From the NCBI RefSeq assembly GCF_015353075.1, contig NZ_CP064187.1:2046001-2110000 (forward strand): a DNA stretch of 64,000 bases, read 5' to 3'. Shown here one piece after another: positions 1 through 8,691 of the stretch. The first letter of the stretch is position 1. Every line of letters starts with the position of its first letter. The position numbers and the translations under genes are program-made. This DNA is from Rhizobium sp. 007 (lineage in GTDB: Bacteria; Pseudomonadota; Alphaproteobacteria; Rhizobiales; Rhizobiaceae). The notes beneath the pieces are model-generated. The model saw nothing but the letters and a program-made list of their open reading frames with translations, was not told where the DNA came from and did no database searches.

Positions 1-1056
1 CGCCTTACAGGACGGCTTCTCCGACGACCTTGCCGCATCGCAGGCAGATGCGATGCTGGCGCTCTATACCGCGGCCAAGCGTCGGACGTCCGCCTCATCG
101 TCCAGATATCAGCAAACACGGATGCTCCAGTTGCCGACCTGCCGTTCCTCGCCACAAAACGCCGCGGCGACGATACCCTAGCGTCAAGTGGTTTACCTTA
201 CGTCATTTTGCGTCCGGCACTCGTTGTCGGGCGCAATTCCCATGGCGGCTCAGCGCTCTTGCGGGCGCTCGCATCAATGCCATTTGTGTTGCCGCTTTTC
301 CATTCGCAAAGCCCGGTCGAGACGATCGATATCAAAGATGTCGCTGCAGCCGTCAGCGCAGCAGTCTGCGGCGAAATTGCCAGCGGAAAAGATATTGCAC
401 TCGCATCCAGCGAGACGCTCATGCTCTCCGAGCTCGTGAAACTGCATCGCCAATGGCTAGGCCTTCCGCCCGCGCCCATCATCCCCATCCCAGCAGCGCT
501 GGCAAAACCCGTGACTTGGCTCGCCGATATTGCGGGGCGCCTCGGCTGGCGTTCGCCCTTGCGTTCGACCGCCATGGCCATCATATCCAAAGGCGTCACA
601 AGCAATGGAACGGTTCCAGCCATCCGCAGCGGCTCAGTCGCGGCCACGCTGGCAGCCAACCCGTCGGGCATTCAGGATCTGTGGTTCGCGCGCCTCTATC
701 TGCTGAAGCCGCTGATGGCCGCCGGCCTCGCTCTGTTTTGGCTGCTGTCCGGCATCATTCCGCTTCTGTCGCCACAGACGGCAAGTCAGCATCTTTTACC
801 CTTCATGCCGACCGCCACTGCAATGGCGCTCACGCTTTTCACGTGCGCCGTCGACATCGCGCTCGGTTCAGCACTCATTTTCCGGCCCATCGCCCGCAAA
901 GCCCTTCTCGCCATGTTCGCCGTCTCCCTCGCATATCTCGCGGGCGCAACCCTGCTCGAACCCTCACTCTGGCGCGATCCGCTGGGACCTCTCGTCAAGG
1001 TCCTCCCGTCGCTTCTGCTGACGCTCGTCACCCTTGCCATTCTGGATGAACGCTGA
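1..1056 (+). pseudogene. SDR oxidoreductase with DoxX-like C-terminus, frameshifted and 5'-partial
   Basis: The gene runs in from the left edge. The first stretch is readable in the frame starting at base 2 (ALQDGFSDDLAASQADAM ... LYTAAKR). From about base 82 the family continues in the frame starting at base 1 (SDVRLIVQISANTDAP, then LPYVILRPALVVGRNSHGG). One base is therefore missing near positions 79-85. The N-terminal part is an NAD(P)-binding atypical short-chain dehydrogenase. The last 130 or so residues contain four hydrophobic segments of DoxX-like type. The stop overlaps the start of the next gene by one base (TGATG), so the two were co-transcribed. It is either a real inactivating frameshift or a sequencing error. 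The substrate is unknown. Confidence 0.75.
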
Positions 1057-1532
1057 TGCTTGCAGAACTTCTACTGCTTGCCCACGTGATCGGCGCGACC
1101 GTGCTCTTGGGCACCGGTGCAGGGATCGCTTTTTTCATGGCAAAGGCGCACAGGACGCAAGCGCCGGAACTGATTGCGCATGTCGCGGGAACCGTTGTGA
1201 TCGCCGACACGATTTTCACCGCAACGGCTGTTTTTCTCCAGCCGGTGACAGGTTATCTGCTTGCCACCATCATCGGCTGGCCGCTCGGCGAAGGCTGGAT
1301 CGCCCTCTCGCTCATCCTCTATGTCGTTACCGGCCTTTTCTGGCTGCCGGTCGTCTGGATACAGGTCAGGCTTCGCGATCTTGCACGCGCAGCCGCCACT
1401 GCTGGCGAACAGCTGCCGCCGGAGTATTTCCGGCTCTACCACATCTGGTTCGCCTGCGGGTTTCCGGCCTTCTTGGCAGTGATCGGCATCCTCTGGCTGA
1501 TGGTCAACAAGCCTTCGATCACCCTGTTTTAG
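1056..1532 (+). CDS. DUF2269 family integral membrane protein
   Basis: A 158-residue protein with four predicted membrane helices, at about residues 3-24, 45-70, 80-105 and 128-150. The opening LLLLAHVIGATVLLGTG and the late FRLYHIWFACGFPAF are typical of DUF2269 (predicted integral membrane proteins). The function of the family is not established. The start overlaps the stop of the preceding SDR/DoxX gene by one base, so translation is probably coupled. DUF2269 proteins commonly sit beside SDR/DoxX genes, and the pair may act on a shared membrane or quinone-linked process; that link is inference. Confidence 0.8.
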   Translation: MLAELLLLAHVIGATVLLGTGAGIAFFMAKAHRTQAPELIAHVAGTVVIADTIFTATAVFLQPVTGYLLATIIGWPLGEGWIALSLILYVVTGLFWLPVVWIQVRLRDLARAAATAGEQLPPEYFRLYHIWFACGFPAFLAVIGILWLMVNKPSITLF

Positions 1533-1642
1533 CATCAGTCAAGTTAGGCAGCGTCCCCAAGGGCTAATCCCATTGCACCCGAGGTCCAATCGGGTTTGCG
1601 TGATATTCTCCGCCATCTCGCAAGTAGGGGAAAGGTATTGCG

Positions 1643-1900
1643 ATGAACAGGATCACTCTTCCCGCAGCAGCGCTCGGCGCTGTATTCGCTTCCTGGGCAA
1701 GCGCGGACGACTATCGCGATCTGAAAAAGGGCGAGTATCAGATCCCCGGACATCCCTATAAGTCCGCGGAGAACTGCCAGCGCACCGCTCCGGTCGGCAA
1801 GTTCGACCGCCGTTGCGACATTCCGCTCCTGGGCTTCCGCAACTTTACCGACCCGACGATCATCGTTCAGTCTGGCGGCATCGGCGGGTTCGGCATCTAA
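1643..1900 (+). CDS. Small secreted protein of unknown function
   Basis: An 85-residue protein beginning with a signal peptide (MNRITLPAAALGAVFASWASA, cleavage likely after ASA at about residue 21). The mature part is about 64 residues with two cysteines (CQRTAP and RRCDIPL), which could form a disulfide in the periplasm, and ends in a Gly-rich tail. A good ribosome site (AGGGGAAAGG) lies 7-16 bases ahead of the ATG. It is followed directly by a strong terminator, so it is probably a single-gene transcript. I do not recognise a named family; it looks like a conserved rhizobial hypothetical. Confidence 0.65.
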   Translation: MNRITLPAAALGAVFASWASADDYRDLKKGEYQIPGHPYKSAENCQRTAPVGKFDRRCDIPLLGFRNFTDPTIIVQSGGIGGFGI

Positions 1901-1908
1901 GCGCCTCT

Positions 1909-1939
1909 GCGGGCGGCCGCCTGGACCGTCCGCTTTTTT
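1909..1939 (+). terminator. Rho-independent terminator
   Basis: GCGGGCGG (1909-1916) pairs with CCGTCCGC (1926-1933) as an 8-bp stem with one G-U pair and a 9-base loop, followed by TTTTTT (1934-1939). It ends the transcript of the small secreted protein and abuts the stop codon of the convergent LysE gene. Confidence 0.8.
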
Positions 1940-2533
1940 CTATTTCAACATCGGCCAGAGGCTCAGCACCAAGAGCACCGCCATGGTGACGTTGAACCAT
2001 TTGAGCCGCACCGGGTCGGACAGCCATTTGCTCAATGCGGAACCGAAGCCGGCCCAGGTCGAAACGCTTGGAATGTTGACCGCGGCAAAGGCAAGGCCGA
2101 CGATCAGGACGCTGGCGAGATAGAGGTCGGGATTGGTGTAGGTCGCCATGGCCGTTACCGCCATGACCCAAGCCTTGGGATTGACCCACTGGAAGGCGGC
2201 AGCAGCAAGGAATGACATCGGCTTGACGCTGTCCTTGCCTCCGCTCAGCGCCCGCGACGTCGCGATCTTCCACGCGATCCAGACGAGATAAATGCCGCCC
2301 GCAAATTTCAGCGCCGTGTAAAGCGCAGGCACCGTTCGCAGCAACGCGCCGAGCCCAAGTCCGACGCCGAGAAGCAGCGAGAAAAAGCCGGCGCCGATGC
2401 CCAACATATGCGGGACCGTCCGACGAAAGCCGAAATTCACCCCGGATGCAAAGAGCATCATATTGTTCGGCCCCGGCGTGATCGATGTCGTGAAGGCAAA
2501 GAGAACGAGAGCCAGAAACGTATCCAGCGGCAT
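1940..2533 (-). CDS. LysE/RhtB family amino-acid exporter
   Basis: A 197-residue inner-membrane protein with about six hydrophobic segments. The family signature TSITPGPNNMMLFASG lies at residues 15-30, the usual Pro-Gly-Pro-Asn-Asn region of RhtB/LysE translocators, which export amino acids or their homologues using the proton gradient. The length is normal for the family (about 200). The start is supported by GGGAGG five bases upstream. The substrate cannot be told from sequence. It is divergent from the aldo/keto reductase next to it and has no regulator beside it. Confidence 0.88.
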   Translation of the reverse strand: MPLDTFLALVLFAFTTSITPGPNNMMLFASGVNFGFRRTVPHMLGIGAGFFSLLLGVGLGLGALLRTVPALYTALKFAGGIYLVWIAWKIATSRALSGGKDSVKPMSFLAAAAFQWVNPKAWVMAVTAMATYTNPDLYLASVLIVGLAFAAVNIPSVSTWAGFGSALSKWLSDPVRLKWFNVTMAVLLVLSLWPMLK

Positions 2534-2677
2534 GGAACCTCCCGTAGATCGTCAACCCATGACGATCCCTGTCGATTGAAATCCGCTAACCCGCCTGCAT
2601 TTCCTAAGCCAGATAATCATTGTCATGGTGACAGGATTGCTTGAAAGATGACGCGTCTGCGCAATCTTTGAGGAAAA

Positions 2678-3541
2678 ATGAAAGATTCGGCCATGCAAGA
2701 CGACCCTATCCCGGCGATCACCTTCCCGAACGGCATCGAAGTCCCCGCTCTCGGCCAGGGCACCTGGAACATGGGAGAACGGGCGTCGGAAGCCGAGCGA
2801 GAAATCGCAAGTCTCAAAGCCGGCATAGAGCTCGGCATGACGCTGATCGATACGGCCGAAATGTACGGCGAAGGCGATTCCGAGCGCATCGTCGGCCGCG
2901 CCATCAAGGGCCGACGCGACGGCCTGTTCATCGTCACCAAGGTCTATCCGTGGAATGCCAGCCGCAGGGGCACGATCGAAGCCTGCGAGCGGAGCCTTTC
3001 ACGTCTCGGCATCGACCAGATCGACCTCTACCTGCTGCATTGGCGGGGCGAGCATCCGCTGGCCGATACCGTCGAAGCCTTCGAGGACCTGAAGGACGCC
3101 GGAAAGATCGGCGCCTGGGGCGTTTCGAACTTCGATATCGGTGACATCGAGGAACTGCTTGCCGTTCCGGGCGGCCGGCATGTCGCTGCCAACCAGGTCC
3201 TCTACAATCTCGCGCGCCGCGGCATCGAATATGATCTCCTGCCCTGGTGCCAGGATCATGGTGTCCCGGTCATGGCCTATTCGCCGATCGAACAGGGCCG
3301 CATCCTGCACAATCCCGAGCTCATCCGCATCGCCAAGGCCAATCAGGCAACCCCGGCTCAGATTGCCCTTGCCTTCCTTCTCGAACGCGACGGCGTGATC
3401 GCCATTCCGAAGACGTCGAATGCCGACCGCGCCGCTGAAAACCGCGATTGCGTCTCGCTCGATATCAGCGACGAGGACTGGGCGGCGCTCGACGCCGCCT
3501 TCCCGCCGCCGACCCGCAAATCGGCGCTCGAAATGCTCTGA
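2678..3541 (+). CDS. Aldo/keto reductase
   Basis: A 287-residue NADPH-dependent aldo/keto reductase of the TIM-barrel superfamily. It reads [12 protein letters not shown] near the start, then [20 protein letters not shown] with the catalytic Asp and Tyr, [12 protein letters not shown] with the active-site Lys, and [13 protein letters not shown] with the His. The late segment [13 protein letters not shown] is the usual NADP phosphate-binding region. TTGAGG sits five bases before the chosen ATG; a second ATG five codons in is possible. The substrate is unknown. It is transcribed away from the LysE gene. Confidence 0.88.
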   Translation: MKDSAMQDDPIPAITFPNGIEVPALGQGTWNMGERASEAEREIASLKAGIELGMTLIDTAEMYGEGDSERIVGRAIKGRRDGLFIVTKVYPWNASRRGTIEACERSLSRLGIDQIDLYLLHWRGEHPLADTVEAFEDLKDAGKIGAWGVSNFDIGDIEELLAVPGGRHVAANQVLYNLARRGIEYDLLPWCQDHGVPVMAYSPIEQGRILHNPELIRIAKANQATPAQIALAFLLERDGVIAIPKTSNADRAAENRDCVSLDISDEDWAALDAAFPPPTRKSALEML

Positions 3542-3576
3542 GACTTCAGGCTGCCGCGCGCTGGCCAGACGCCGGT

Positions 3577-4149
3577 TCACATCCCCTGCGGACCGCGGTT
3601 CATGGCGGCGATGCCGGTGCGGCAGACTTCGATCAAGCCGAGCGGCTTCATGATCGCCACGAACTGATCGATGTTGGAGGACTTGCCGGTGATCTCCAGA
3701 ATGAAATGATCGACAGTCGCGTCGACCACCTTGGCGTGAAAGGCATCGGCAAGACGCAGCGTCTCGGCCCGGGTTTCGCCGGTCCCGATCACCTTGACGA
3801 GCGCCACTTCCCGTTCGATCGGACGCTCCTGCCCGAGTTCGCGAGCACGCACCGTCAAGTCCACGACGCGGTGCACCGGCACGATGCGCTCGAGCTGGGC
3901 CTTGATCTGCTCCAGCACATGCGGCGTGCCTCGTGTCACGATGGTAATGCGCGACAGATGCGCCTGATGCTCGGTTTCGGAGACCGTGAGGCTTTCGATG
4001 TTGTAGCCCCGGCCGGAGAACAGGCCGATGACGCGGGCAAGGACGCCCGGCTCGTTATCGACGAGAATCGAGAGCGTATGGTTCTCGGCGGCTGCGGTTT
4101 CCGGCGAGATGAAGTAGGCGGAGCCTGTCGGCTGTAGATGTGCGTTCAT
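3577..4149 (-). CDS. ilvN: Acetolactate synthase, regulatory (small) subunit
   Basis: A 190-residue regulatory subunit of acetohydroxyacid synthase, the first common enzyme of valine, leucine and isoleucine synthesis. The ACT domain begins at HTLSILVDNEPGVLARVIGL, the region that binds feedback valine, and is followed by NIESLTVSETEH. The C-terminal ALS_SS domain (VDATVDHFILEITG) is intact. The start was placed at MNAHLQPTG because GAGGAAG lies 8 bases upstream; a longer in-frame extension reaches into ilvB and is not needed. It begins 25 bases after the ilvB stop and is co-transcribed with it under the upstream attenuator. The symbol ilvH is equally used. Confidence 0.95.
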   Translation of the reverse strand: MNAHLQPTGSAYFISPETAAAENHTLSILVDNEPGVLARVIGLFSGRGYNIESLTVSETEHQAHLSRITIVTRGTPHVLEQIKAQLERIVPVHRVVDLTVRARELGQERPIEREVALVKVIGTGETRAETLRLADAFHAKVVDATVDHFILEITGKSSNIDQFVAIMKPLGLIEVCRTGIAAMNRGPQGM

Positions 4150-4174
4150 TGTCTTGGCTTCCTCACCTTCGATA

Positions 4175-5968
4175 TCAAACGAGCTGACGGCCCTTGGCGT
4201 CGATCGCATTGGCGACCGCTTCGTCCGTGGCTTCGTCCGGCAGCAGCATCTCGTTATGCGCCTTGCCCGATGGGATCATCGGGAAGCAGTTGGCGAGATT
4301 GGCAACGCGGCAATCGAGGATGACCGGCCTCTTCACGTCGATCATCTCCTGGATCGTACCGTCGAGATCATCCGGCTTTTCGCAGCGCAGGCCGACGGCG
4401 CCATAGGCTTCCGCCAGCTTCACGAAATCCGGCATCGCCTCCGTATAGGAATTGGATAGCCGGTTGCCATGCAGCAGCTGCTGCCACTGGCGGACCATGC
4501 CCATGTACTGGTTGTTCATGATGAAGATCTTGATGGGCGCATTGTGCTGGATCGCCGCCGACATTTCCTGGATGCACATCTGGATCGAAGCATCGCCGGC
4601 AATATCGATGACGAGGCTATCAGGATGGGCGATCTGCACGCCGAGCGCTGCCGGCAGGCCGTAACCCATCGTGCCAAGGCCGCCTGAAGTCATCCAGCGG
4701 TTCGGCTGTTCGAAACCGAAGAACTGCGCCGCCCACATCTGATGCTGGCCGACTTCGGTCGTGATGTAGGTATCGCGGTCCTTCGTCAATTCGTACAGCC
4801 GCTCAAGCGCATATTGCGGCATGATGACGTCGTTGCTCTTCGTGTAGGCGAAGGAGTTGCGCGCACGCCAGCGGGCGATATTCGTCCACCAGTCGGAAAG
4901 CTGGCCCTTCTCCGGCCTCTTCGGCAGAGCACGCCAGAGGCGAACCATGTCTTCCAGAACGTGGGCGACATCGCCGCGGATCGGGATGTCGACGCGAACA
5001 TTCTTGTTGATCGAGGACGGGTCGATGTCGATGTGGATCTTCTTGGAATTCGGCGAGAAGGCATTGATGCGGCCGGTAATGCGGTCGTCGAAGCGGGCGC
5101 CAATGCAGACCATGACGTCGCAATCGTGCATCGCCATGTTGGCCTCGTAGGAACCGTGCATGCCGAGCATCTTCAGCCAGTTCTTGCCGGAGGCCGGATA
5201 GGCGCCGAGCCCCATCAGCGTCGAGGTAATCGGGAAGTCAGTGAGTTCGACCAGCTCGCGCAGCAGCTTGCAGGCTTCCGGACCGGAATTGACGACGCCG
5301 CCGCCGGAATAAATGACCGGACGACGCGCCCTGGCCATCAGCTCGATTGCCGCATGAATCTGATTGAGATCGCCCTGGAGTTTCGGCTGATAGCTCTTTT
5401 GGATCGCATGATCGGCCGGCGGCGTATAGGTGCCGGTCGCGAACTGGATGTCCTTTGGAATATCGACGACGACCGGGCCGGGACGGCCGGACTGCGCGAT
5501 ACGGAAGGCTTCATGGATGATGGCAGCGAGCTCGTTGACGTCCTTGACCAGCCAGTTGTGCTTGGTGCAGGGGCGTGTGATGCCGACGGTATCGCATTCC
5601 TGGAAGGCATCGGAACCGATGAGCGAGGTCGGTACCTGGCCAGTGAGGCAGACCAGCGGAATGGAGTCCATCAGCGCGTCCTGCAGCGGCGTGACGGCAT
5701 TGGTTGCACCCGGACCGGAGGTGACCAGCATGACGCCGACCTTGCCGGTGGAGCGGGCATAGCCTTCGGCCGCATGGCCGGCGCCCTGCTCGTGGCGGAC
5801 GAGGATATGCTTGATCTCCTCCTGCTGGAATATCTCGTCATAGATCGGCAGCACCGCACCGCCCGGATAGCCGAAGAGATGTTCGACACCGTTGTCCTTC
5901 AGCGCCCGCAGAACGATCTCCGCGCCTGTCATGCGAGTGTCTGGTGTCTGGTTGTCCGTGCCCGTCAT
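4175..5968 (-). CDS. ilvB: Acetolactate synthase, catalytic (large) subunit
   Basis: A 597-residue thiamine-diphosphate enzyme that joins two pyruvates, or pyruvate and 2-oxobutyrate. It has the N-terminal TPP-binding domain with catalytic Glu60 in RHEQGAGHAAEGYAR, a central FAD/cofactor domain, and the C-terminal TPP-Mg motif beginning GDA at residue 458 and ending NN at 486. The length is usual for the family. It is the first gene of the ilvB-ilvN operon. A leader peptide and terminator stand 66-180 bases upstream, so expression should respond to charged branched-chain tRNAs. The gene could also be called ilvI; the protein assignment is secure. Confidence 0.96.
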   Translation of the reverse strand: MTGTDNQTPDTRMTGAEIVLRALKDNGVEHLFGYPGGAVLPIYDEIFQQEEIKHILVRHEQGAGHAAEGYARSTGKVGVMLVTSGPGATNAVTPLQDALMDSIPLVCLTGQVPTSLIGSDAFQECDTVGITRPCTKHNWLVKDVNELAAIIHEAFRIAQSGRPGPVVVDIPKDIQFATGTYTPPADHAIQKSYQPKLQGDLNQIHAAIELMARARRPVIYSGGGVVNSGPEACKLLRELVELTDFPITSTLMGLGAYPASGKNWLKMLGMHGSYEANMAMHDCDVMVCIGARFDDRITGRINAFSPNSKKIHIDIDPSSINKNVRVDIPIRGDVAHVLEDMVRLWRALPKRPEKGQLSDWWTNIARWRARNSFAYTKSNDVIMPQYALERLYELTKDRDTYITTEVGQHQMWAAQFFGFEQPNRWMTSGGLGTMGYGLPAALGVQIAHPDSLVIDIAGDASIQMCIQEMSAAIQHNAPIKIFIMNNQYMGMVRQWQQLLHGNRLSNSYTEAMPDFVKLAEAYGAVGLRCEKPDDLDGTIQEMIDVKRPVILDCRVANLANCFPMIPSGKAHNEMLLPDEATDEAVANAIDAKGRQLV

Positions 5969-6033
5969 GTTTTCTGTTCCGTTTTGACTGCTGGAATTGA
6001 GGTCTTCGGTGCGGAAGCCTGGATTTCAGGCAT

Positions 6034-6056
6034 AAAAAAAGGCCCCAGAGGGAGCC
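6034..6056 (-). terminator. Attenuator terminator of the ilvB-ilvN operon
   Basis: Read on the minus strand, GGCTCC-CTCT-GGGGCC (6056-6041) forms a 6-bp stem with one G-U pair, followed by seven T (6040-6034). It stands between the leader peptide and ilvB, the expected place for a transcription attenuator. Confidence 0.85.
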
Positions 6057-6064
6057 TGTCAACT

Positions 6065-6114
6065 AGCGCATGGGTGGCTATCGCCGGATGGTTACACCAT
6101 CCTGCCCATGCGCT
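6065..6114 (-). promoter_or_regulatory. Pause hairpin of the ilv attenuator
   Basis: A perfect 10-bp inverted repeat AGCGCATGGG/CCCATGCGCT (6065-6074 and 6105-6114) encloses a second perfect repeat GGATGG/CCATCC (6086-6091 and 6097-6102). The stop codon of the leader peptide lies in the inner loop. Stacked stems covering the end of the leader frame are typical of amino-acid attenuators. The competing antiterminator would use the distal arm; I infer this and have not folded it. Confidence 0.75.
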
Positions 6115-6148
6115 TTCCCACCACAATAAGAGCTGCTGCTATTTTCAT
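6092..6148 (-). CDS. Branched-chain amino acid leader peptide
   Basis: An 18-codon frame, MKIAAALIVVGKRMGRMV, lies upstream of ilvB. Residues 3-10 are Ile-Ala-Ala-Ala-Leu-Ile-Val-Val, five of them branched-chain amino acids, the end products of the operon. Ribosome stalling here at low charged Leu, Ile or Val tRNA would free the downstream region to form an antiterminator. The frame is followed by a pause hairpin and a terminator, completing an attenuator. The ribosome site is weak. Similar ilv leaders have been predicted in alphaproteobacteria, and it is too short for usual gene finding. Confidence 0.85.
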   Translation of the reverse strand: MKIAAALIVVGKRMGRMV

Positions 6149-6317
6149 GGGCGCAATTGATAGACAGAAAATTTCACAGCGTCAACGCTTCCCGAAATAA
6201 AAAATCGGCGCGCGCTAAAGGATGTAGCGCCGGTTATCCCGCTAAAAAACAAGAGGCCCGAAGGGTTTTGTTAAAGGATAAATCATATGATCGCCTGCTA
6301 ACGCAGGGAGTAGGCCG

Positions 6318-8354
6318 TTGCTCAACAACGACTTGCAAACGTCAGGCAAAGCCAGCGAGCAGGATCGCCGCGACAACCTAACCCCCGGGAATCGCTTCCT
6401 CGGCCGCGTCGTCGCGTGCAGCGGCTCACGCGCGACCATCGCCGCCGTCGCAGAGGCCGGCGGCACCGATCTCACCGAACTCTGGTCCGTCGGCCGCCTG
6501 ATTTCGATCAGCGTCGGCCGAAACCGCGTCGTCGCCCTCGTTTACGCCATGAACACCGGCACGCATGCCTGGGGCGAGGGAGAGGACAACTATTTCAGGA
6601 TCGAGACCGAGCTGCTCGGCGAAGTCCGCGTCGAGGAAAATGGCCGCGAGGAATTCTCGACCGGCATCTCACGCTATCCCCATCTCGGCGCCATTGCGCA
6701 CCGCATCCGGGCCGCCGATCTGATGCGCATCTACGACGCAGGCACCGGGACGACGGCGGTCATCGGCAACCTCACCCAGGACGAAAGCATCGATGCGGCG
6801 ATCCACATCCCCTCGATGCTTTCCAAGCATTTCGCCATCGTCGGCTCCACGGGCGTCGGCAAATCCACGGCCGTCTCGCTGCTTTTGCACAAGGCGATCG
6901 AAGCCGATCCGAAGTTGCGCGTCCTGATCCTCGATCCGCACAACGAATTCGCCGCCGCTTTCCCGAAGCATTCGGTCGTCATCGATACCGACACGCTCGA
7001 CCTGCCCTTCTGGCTGATGCGGCTTGAAGAATTCGCAGAAGTCGTCTTCCGCGGCCGCGCGCCAGTGCCTGAGGAACTCGACATGCTTCGTGACATCATG
7101 CCGGACGCCAAGCGCGCCTTTCGCGGCAGCGACAATTCTCTGGTCCGCCGCACCACCGAGAAGAGCTCGATCACCGCCGACACGCCGGTCCCCTACCGCA
7201 TGGCCGACCTGCTGGCGCTTATCGACGAGCGCATCGGCCGTCTCGAAGGCCGCGCCGAGAAGCCCTTCCTGCGCTCGTTGAAGATGCGCATCATCGCGGC
7301 GATCAACGATCCGCGCTACCACTTCATGTTCTCCAACAACACGATCAGCGACACGATCATGGACACCGTGGCGCAGATATTCCGCATTCCTGGCGACGAC
7401 CGGCCGATCTGCACGTTCCAGCTTTCCGGTATCCCGTCGGAAGTGGTGAATTCGGTCGCCTCCGTCCTGTGCCGCATGGCCTTCGAAATCGGGCTCTGGA
7501 GCGACGGCGCTGTCCATATGCTCGTCGTCTGCGAAGAAGCGCACCGCTATGTTCCGGCCGATCCGAACCTCGGCTTCATCCCGACGCGCCAAGCCATCGC
7601 CCGCATCGCCAAGGAAGGCCGCAAGTACGGCGTCTCGCTCGGCATCATCACGCAGCGCCCCGGCGAACTCGACCAGACGATCCTCTCACAGTGCTCAACG
7701 CTGTTTGCCATGCGCCTTGCCAACGATCGCGACCAGGACATCATCCGCTCGGCAATCCCGAATTCGTCGATCTCGACGACGAGCTTCATTTCCTCGATCG
7801 GCAACGGCGAAGCGATCGCCTTCGGCGAGGCGATCAGCGTGCCGATGCGCATGCGTTTTTCGCGCGTCGAGCAGCATCTGCTGCCGAAGGCGAACGGGGC
7901 GACCGCCAAACATTCCGACGAGGATCCCGATACGGTCGATCTGCGCAAGATCGTGACGCGCATGCGCGCCGTCAGCGGCGGGCCGGATATTTCGTCTTTC
8001 CAGCAAAGCTACAGTGCCGCGCAGAGCGACATGCTGTTCGACGACGAAGAGCCGTCGGAGGATGCTCCCTATCCGGCATCCGTCTCTGCGCCGCCGCTGG
8101 CGCCGACCGTTTCCTACAGGCCGGACATGCTGCCGCGCAGCCATGCGCCGCGCGAGCCGCAAACCGCACCGGCGCAGACATCTTTGGATAGCCGCCTGGA
8201 AGCTCTCCGGCGAGAGATGCGCCGCGAGGAGACAACGTCCCAGCGGCCGGTGTTCTCTCAAGACCCGGCTGCCAGCCCGCACCGCGAACCCGGCATGTCG
8301 CTCCGCGAGAGCATTCTCAAGAAGCCGCTCAGGAGCCTCCATAACAAGGATTGA
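6318..8354 (+). CDS. HerA-like ATP-binding protein (DUF87)
   Basis: A 678-residue protein of the HerA/FtsK superfamily. It has an N-terminal HAS-barrel-like domain (residues 25-110), a Walker A GSTGVGKS at 176-183, a Walker B-like VVCEEAHRY and the segment IITQRPGELDQ typical of HerA ATPases. Archaeal HerA is a hexameric DNA translocase working with the NurA nuclease; no NurA lies nearby, so the role here is uncertain. The last 130 residues are low-complexity and probably disordered. The start is TTG, with AGGGAG seven bases upstream. It diverges from the ilv leader. The call is firm at superfamily level only. Confidence 0.85.
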   Translation: MLNNDLQTSGKASEQDRRDNLTPGNRFLGRVVACSGSRATIAAVAEAGGTDLTELWSVGRLISISVGRNRVVALVYAMNTGTHAWGEGEDNYFRIETELLGEVRVEENGREEFSTGISRYPHLGAIAHRIRAADLMRIYDAGTGTTAVIGNLTQDESIDAAIHIPSMLSKHFAIVGSTGVGKSTAVSLLLHKAIEADPKLRVLILDPHNEFAAAFPKHSVVIDTDTLDLPFWLMRLEEFAEVVFRGRAPVPEELDMLRDIMPDAKRAFRGSDNSLVRRTTEKSSITADTPVPYRMADLLALIDERIGRLEGRAEKPFLRSLKMRIIAAINDPRYHFMFSNNTISDTIMDTVAQIFRIPGDDRPICTFQLSGIPSEVVNSVASVLCRMAFEIGLWSDGAVHMLVVCEEAHRYVPADPNLGFIPTRQAIARIAKEGRKYGVSLGIITQRPGELDQTILSQCSTLFAMRLANDRDQDIIRSAIPNSSISTTSFISSIGNGEAIAFGEAISVPMRMRFSRVEQHLLPKANGATAKHSDEDPDTVDLRKIVTRMRAVSGGPDISSFQQSYSAAQSDMLFDDEEPSEDAPYPASVSAPPLAPTVSYRPDMLPRSHAPREPQTAPAQTSLDSRLEALRREMRREETTSQRPVFSQDPAASPHREPGMSLRESILKKPLRSLHNKD

Positions 8355-8358
8355 GGCC

Positions 8359-8619
8359 TCATTGCCCCTCAGATTGCCTGGCTGCAGCGGCAATGACACT
8401 CAGGTGGCGCTCTATCAGCGTCAGAAAGGCGATCGTTCCGCAGACCAGGGCGGCGACCACGATGCCGGCGATCGCGCCGAAAATCGCTCCGATCACGAAC
8501 ATTCCGGACCCGCCTTGAGCCGAGGCGGCGGTTGCGCCGGACAGCGTGAAGAAGGCCAGAATGACGATTGCAATCAGGGCATTGATGGAAGCAAGCGTCT
8601 TTGCGAGAAAATTGTTCAT
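8359..8619 (-). CDS. Small two-helix membrane protein
   Basis: An 86-residue protein with two hydrophobic helices, at about residues 10-32 and 40-66, joined by a Gly/Ser turn (AQGGSG). The first helix could also act as a signal sequence. AGGAG lies 7 bases before the ATG. It is convergent with the HerA-like gene, their stops being four bases apart, and lies downstream of miaA on the same strand. I do not recognise a family; it resembles short conserved rhizobial membrane proteins of unknown function. Confidence 0.6.
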   Translation of the reverse strand: MNNFLAKTLASINALIAIVILAFFTLSGATAASAQGGSGMFVIGAIFGAIAGIVVAALVCGTIAFLTLIERHLSVIAAAARQSEGQ

Positions 8620-8691
8620 GACATCTCCTGGCCGATGGTTTCCGTTCGCAATGATGATAACCAGCTGACCGACTTGAAGCTTACGCCCTGA

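Noticed and set aside
4742..6160. A long plus-strand frame opposite ilvB and the leader
   Set aside because: It is the mirror of ilvB codons with no family match, and it crosses the attenuator.
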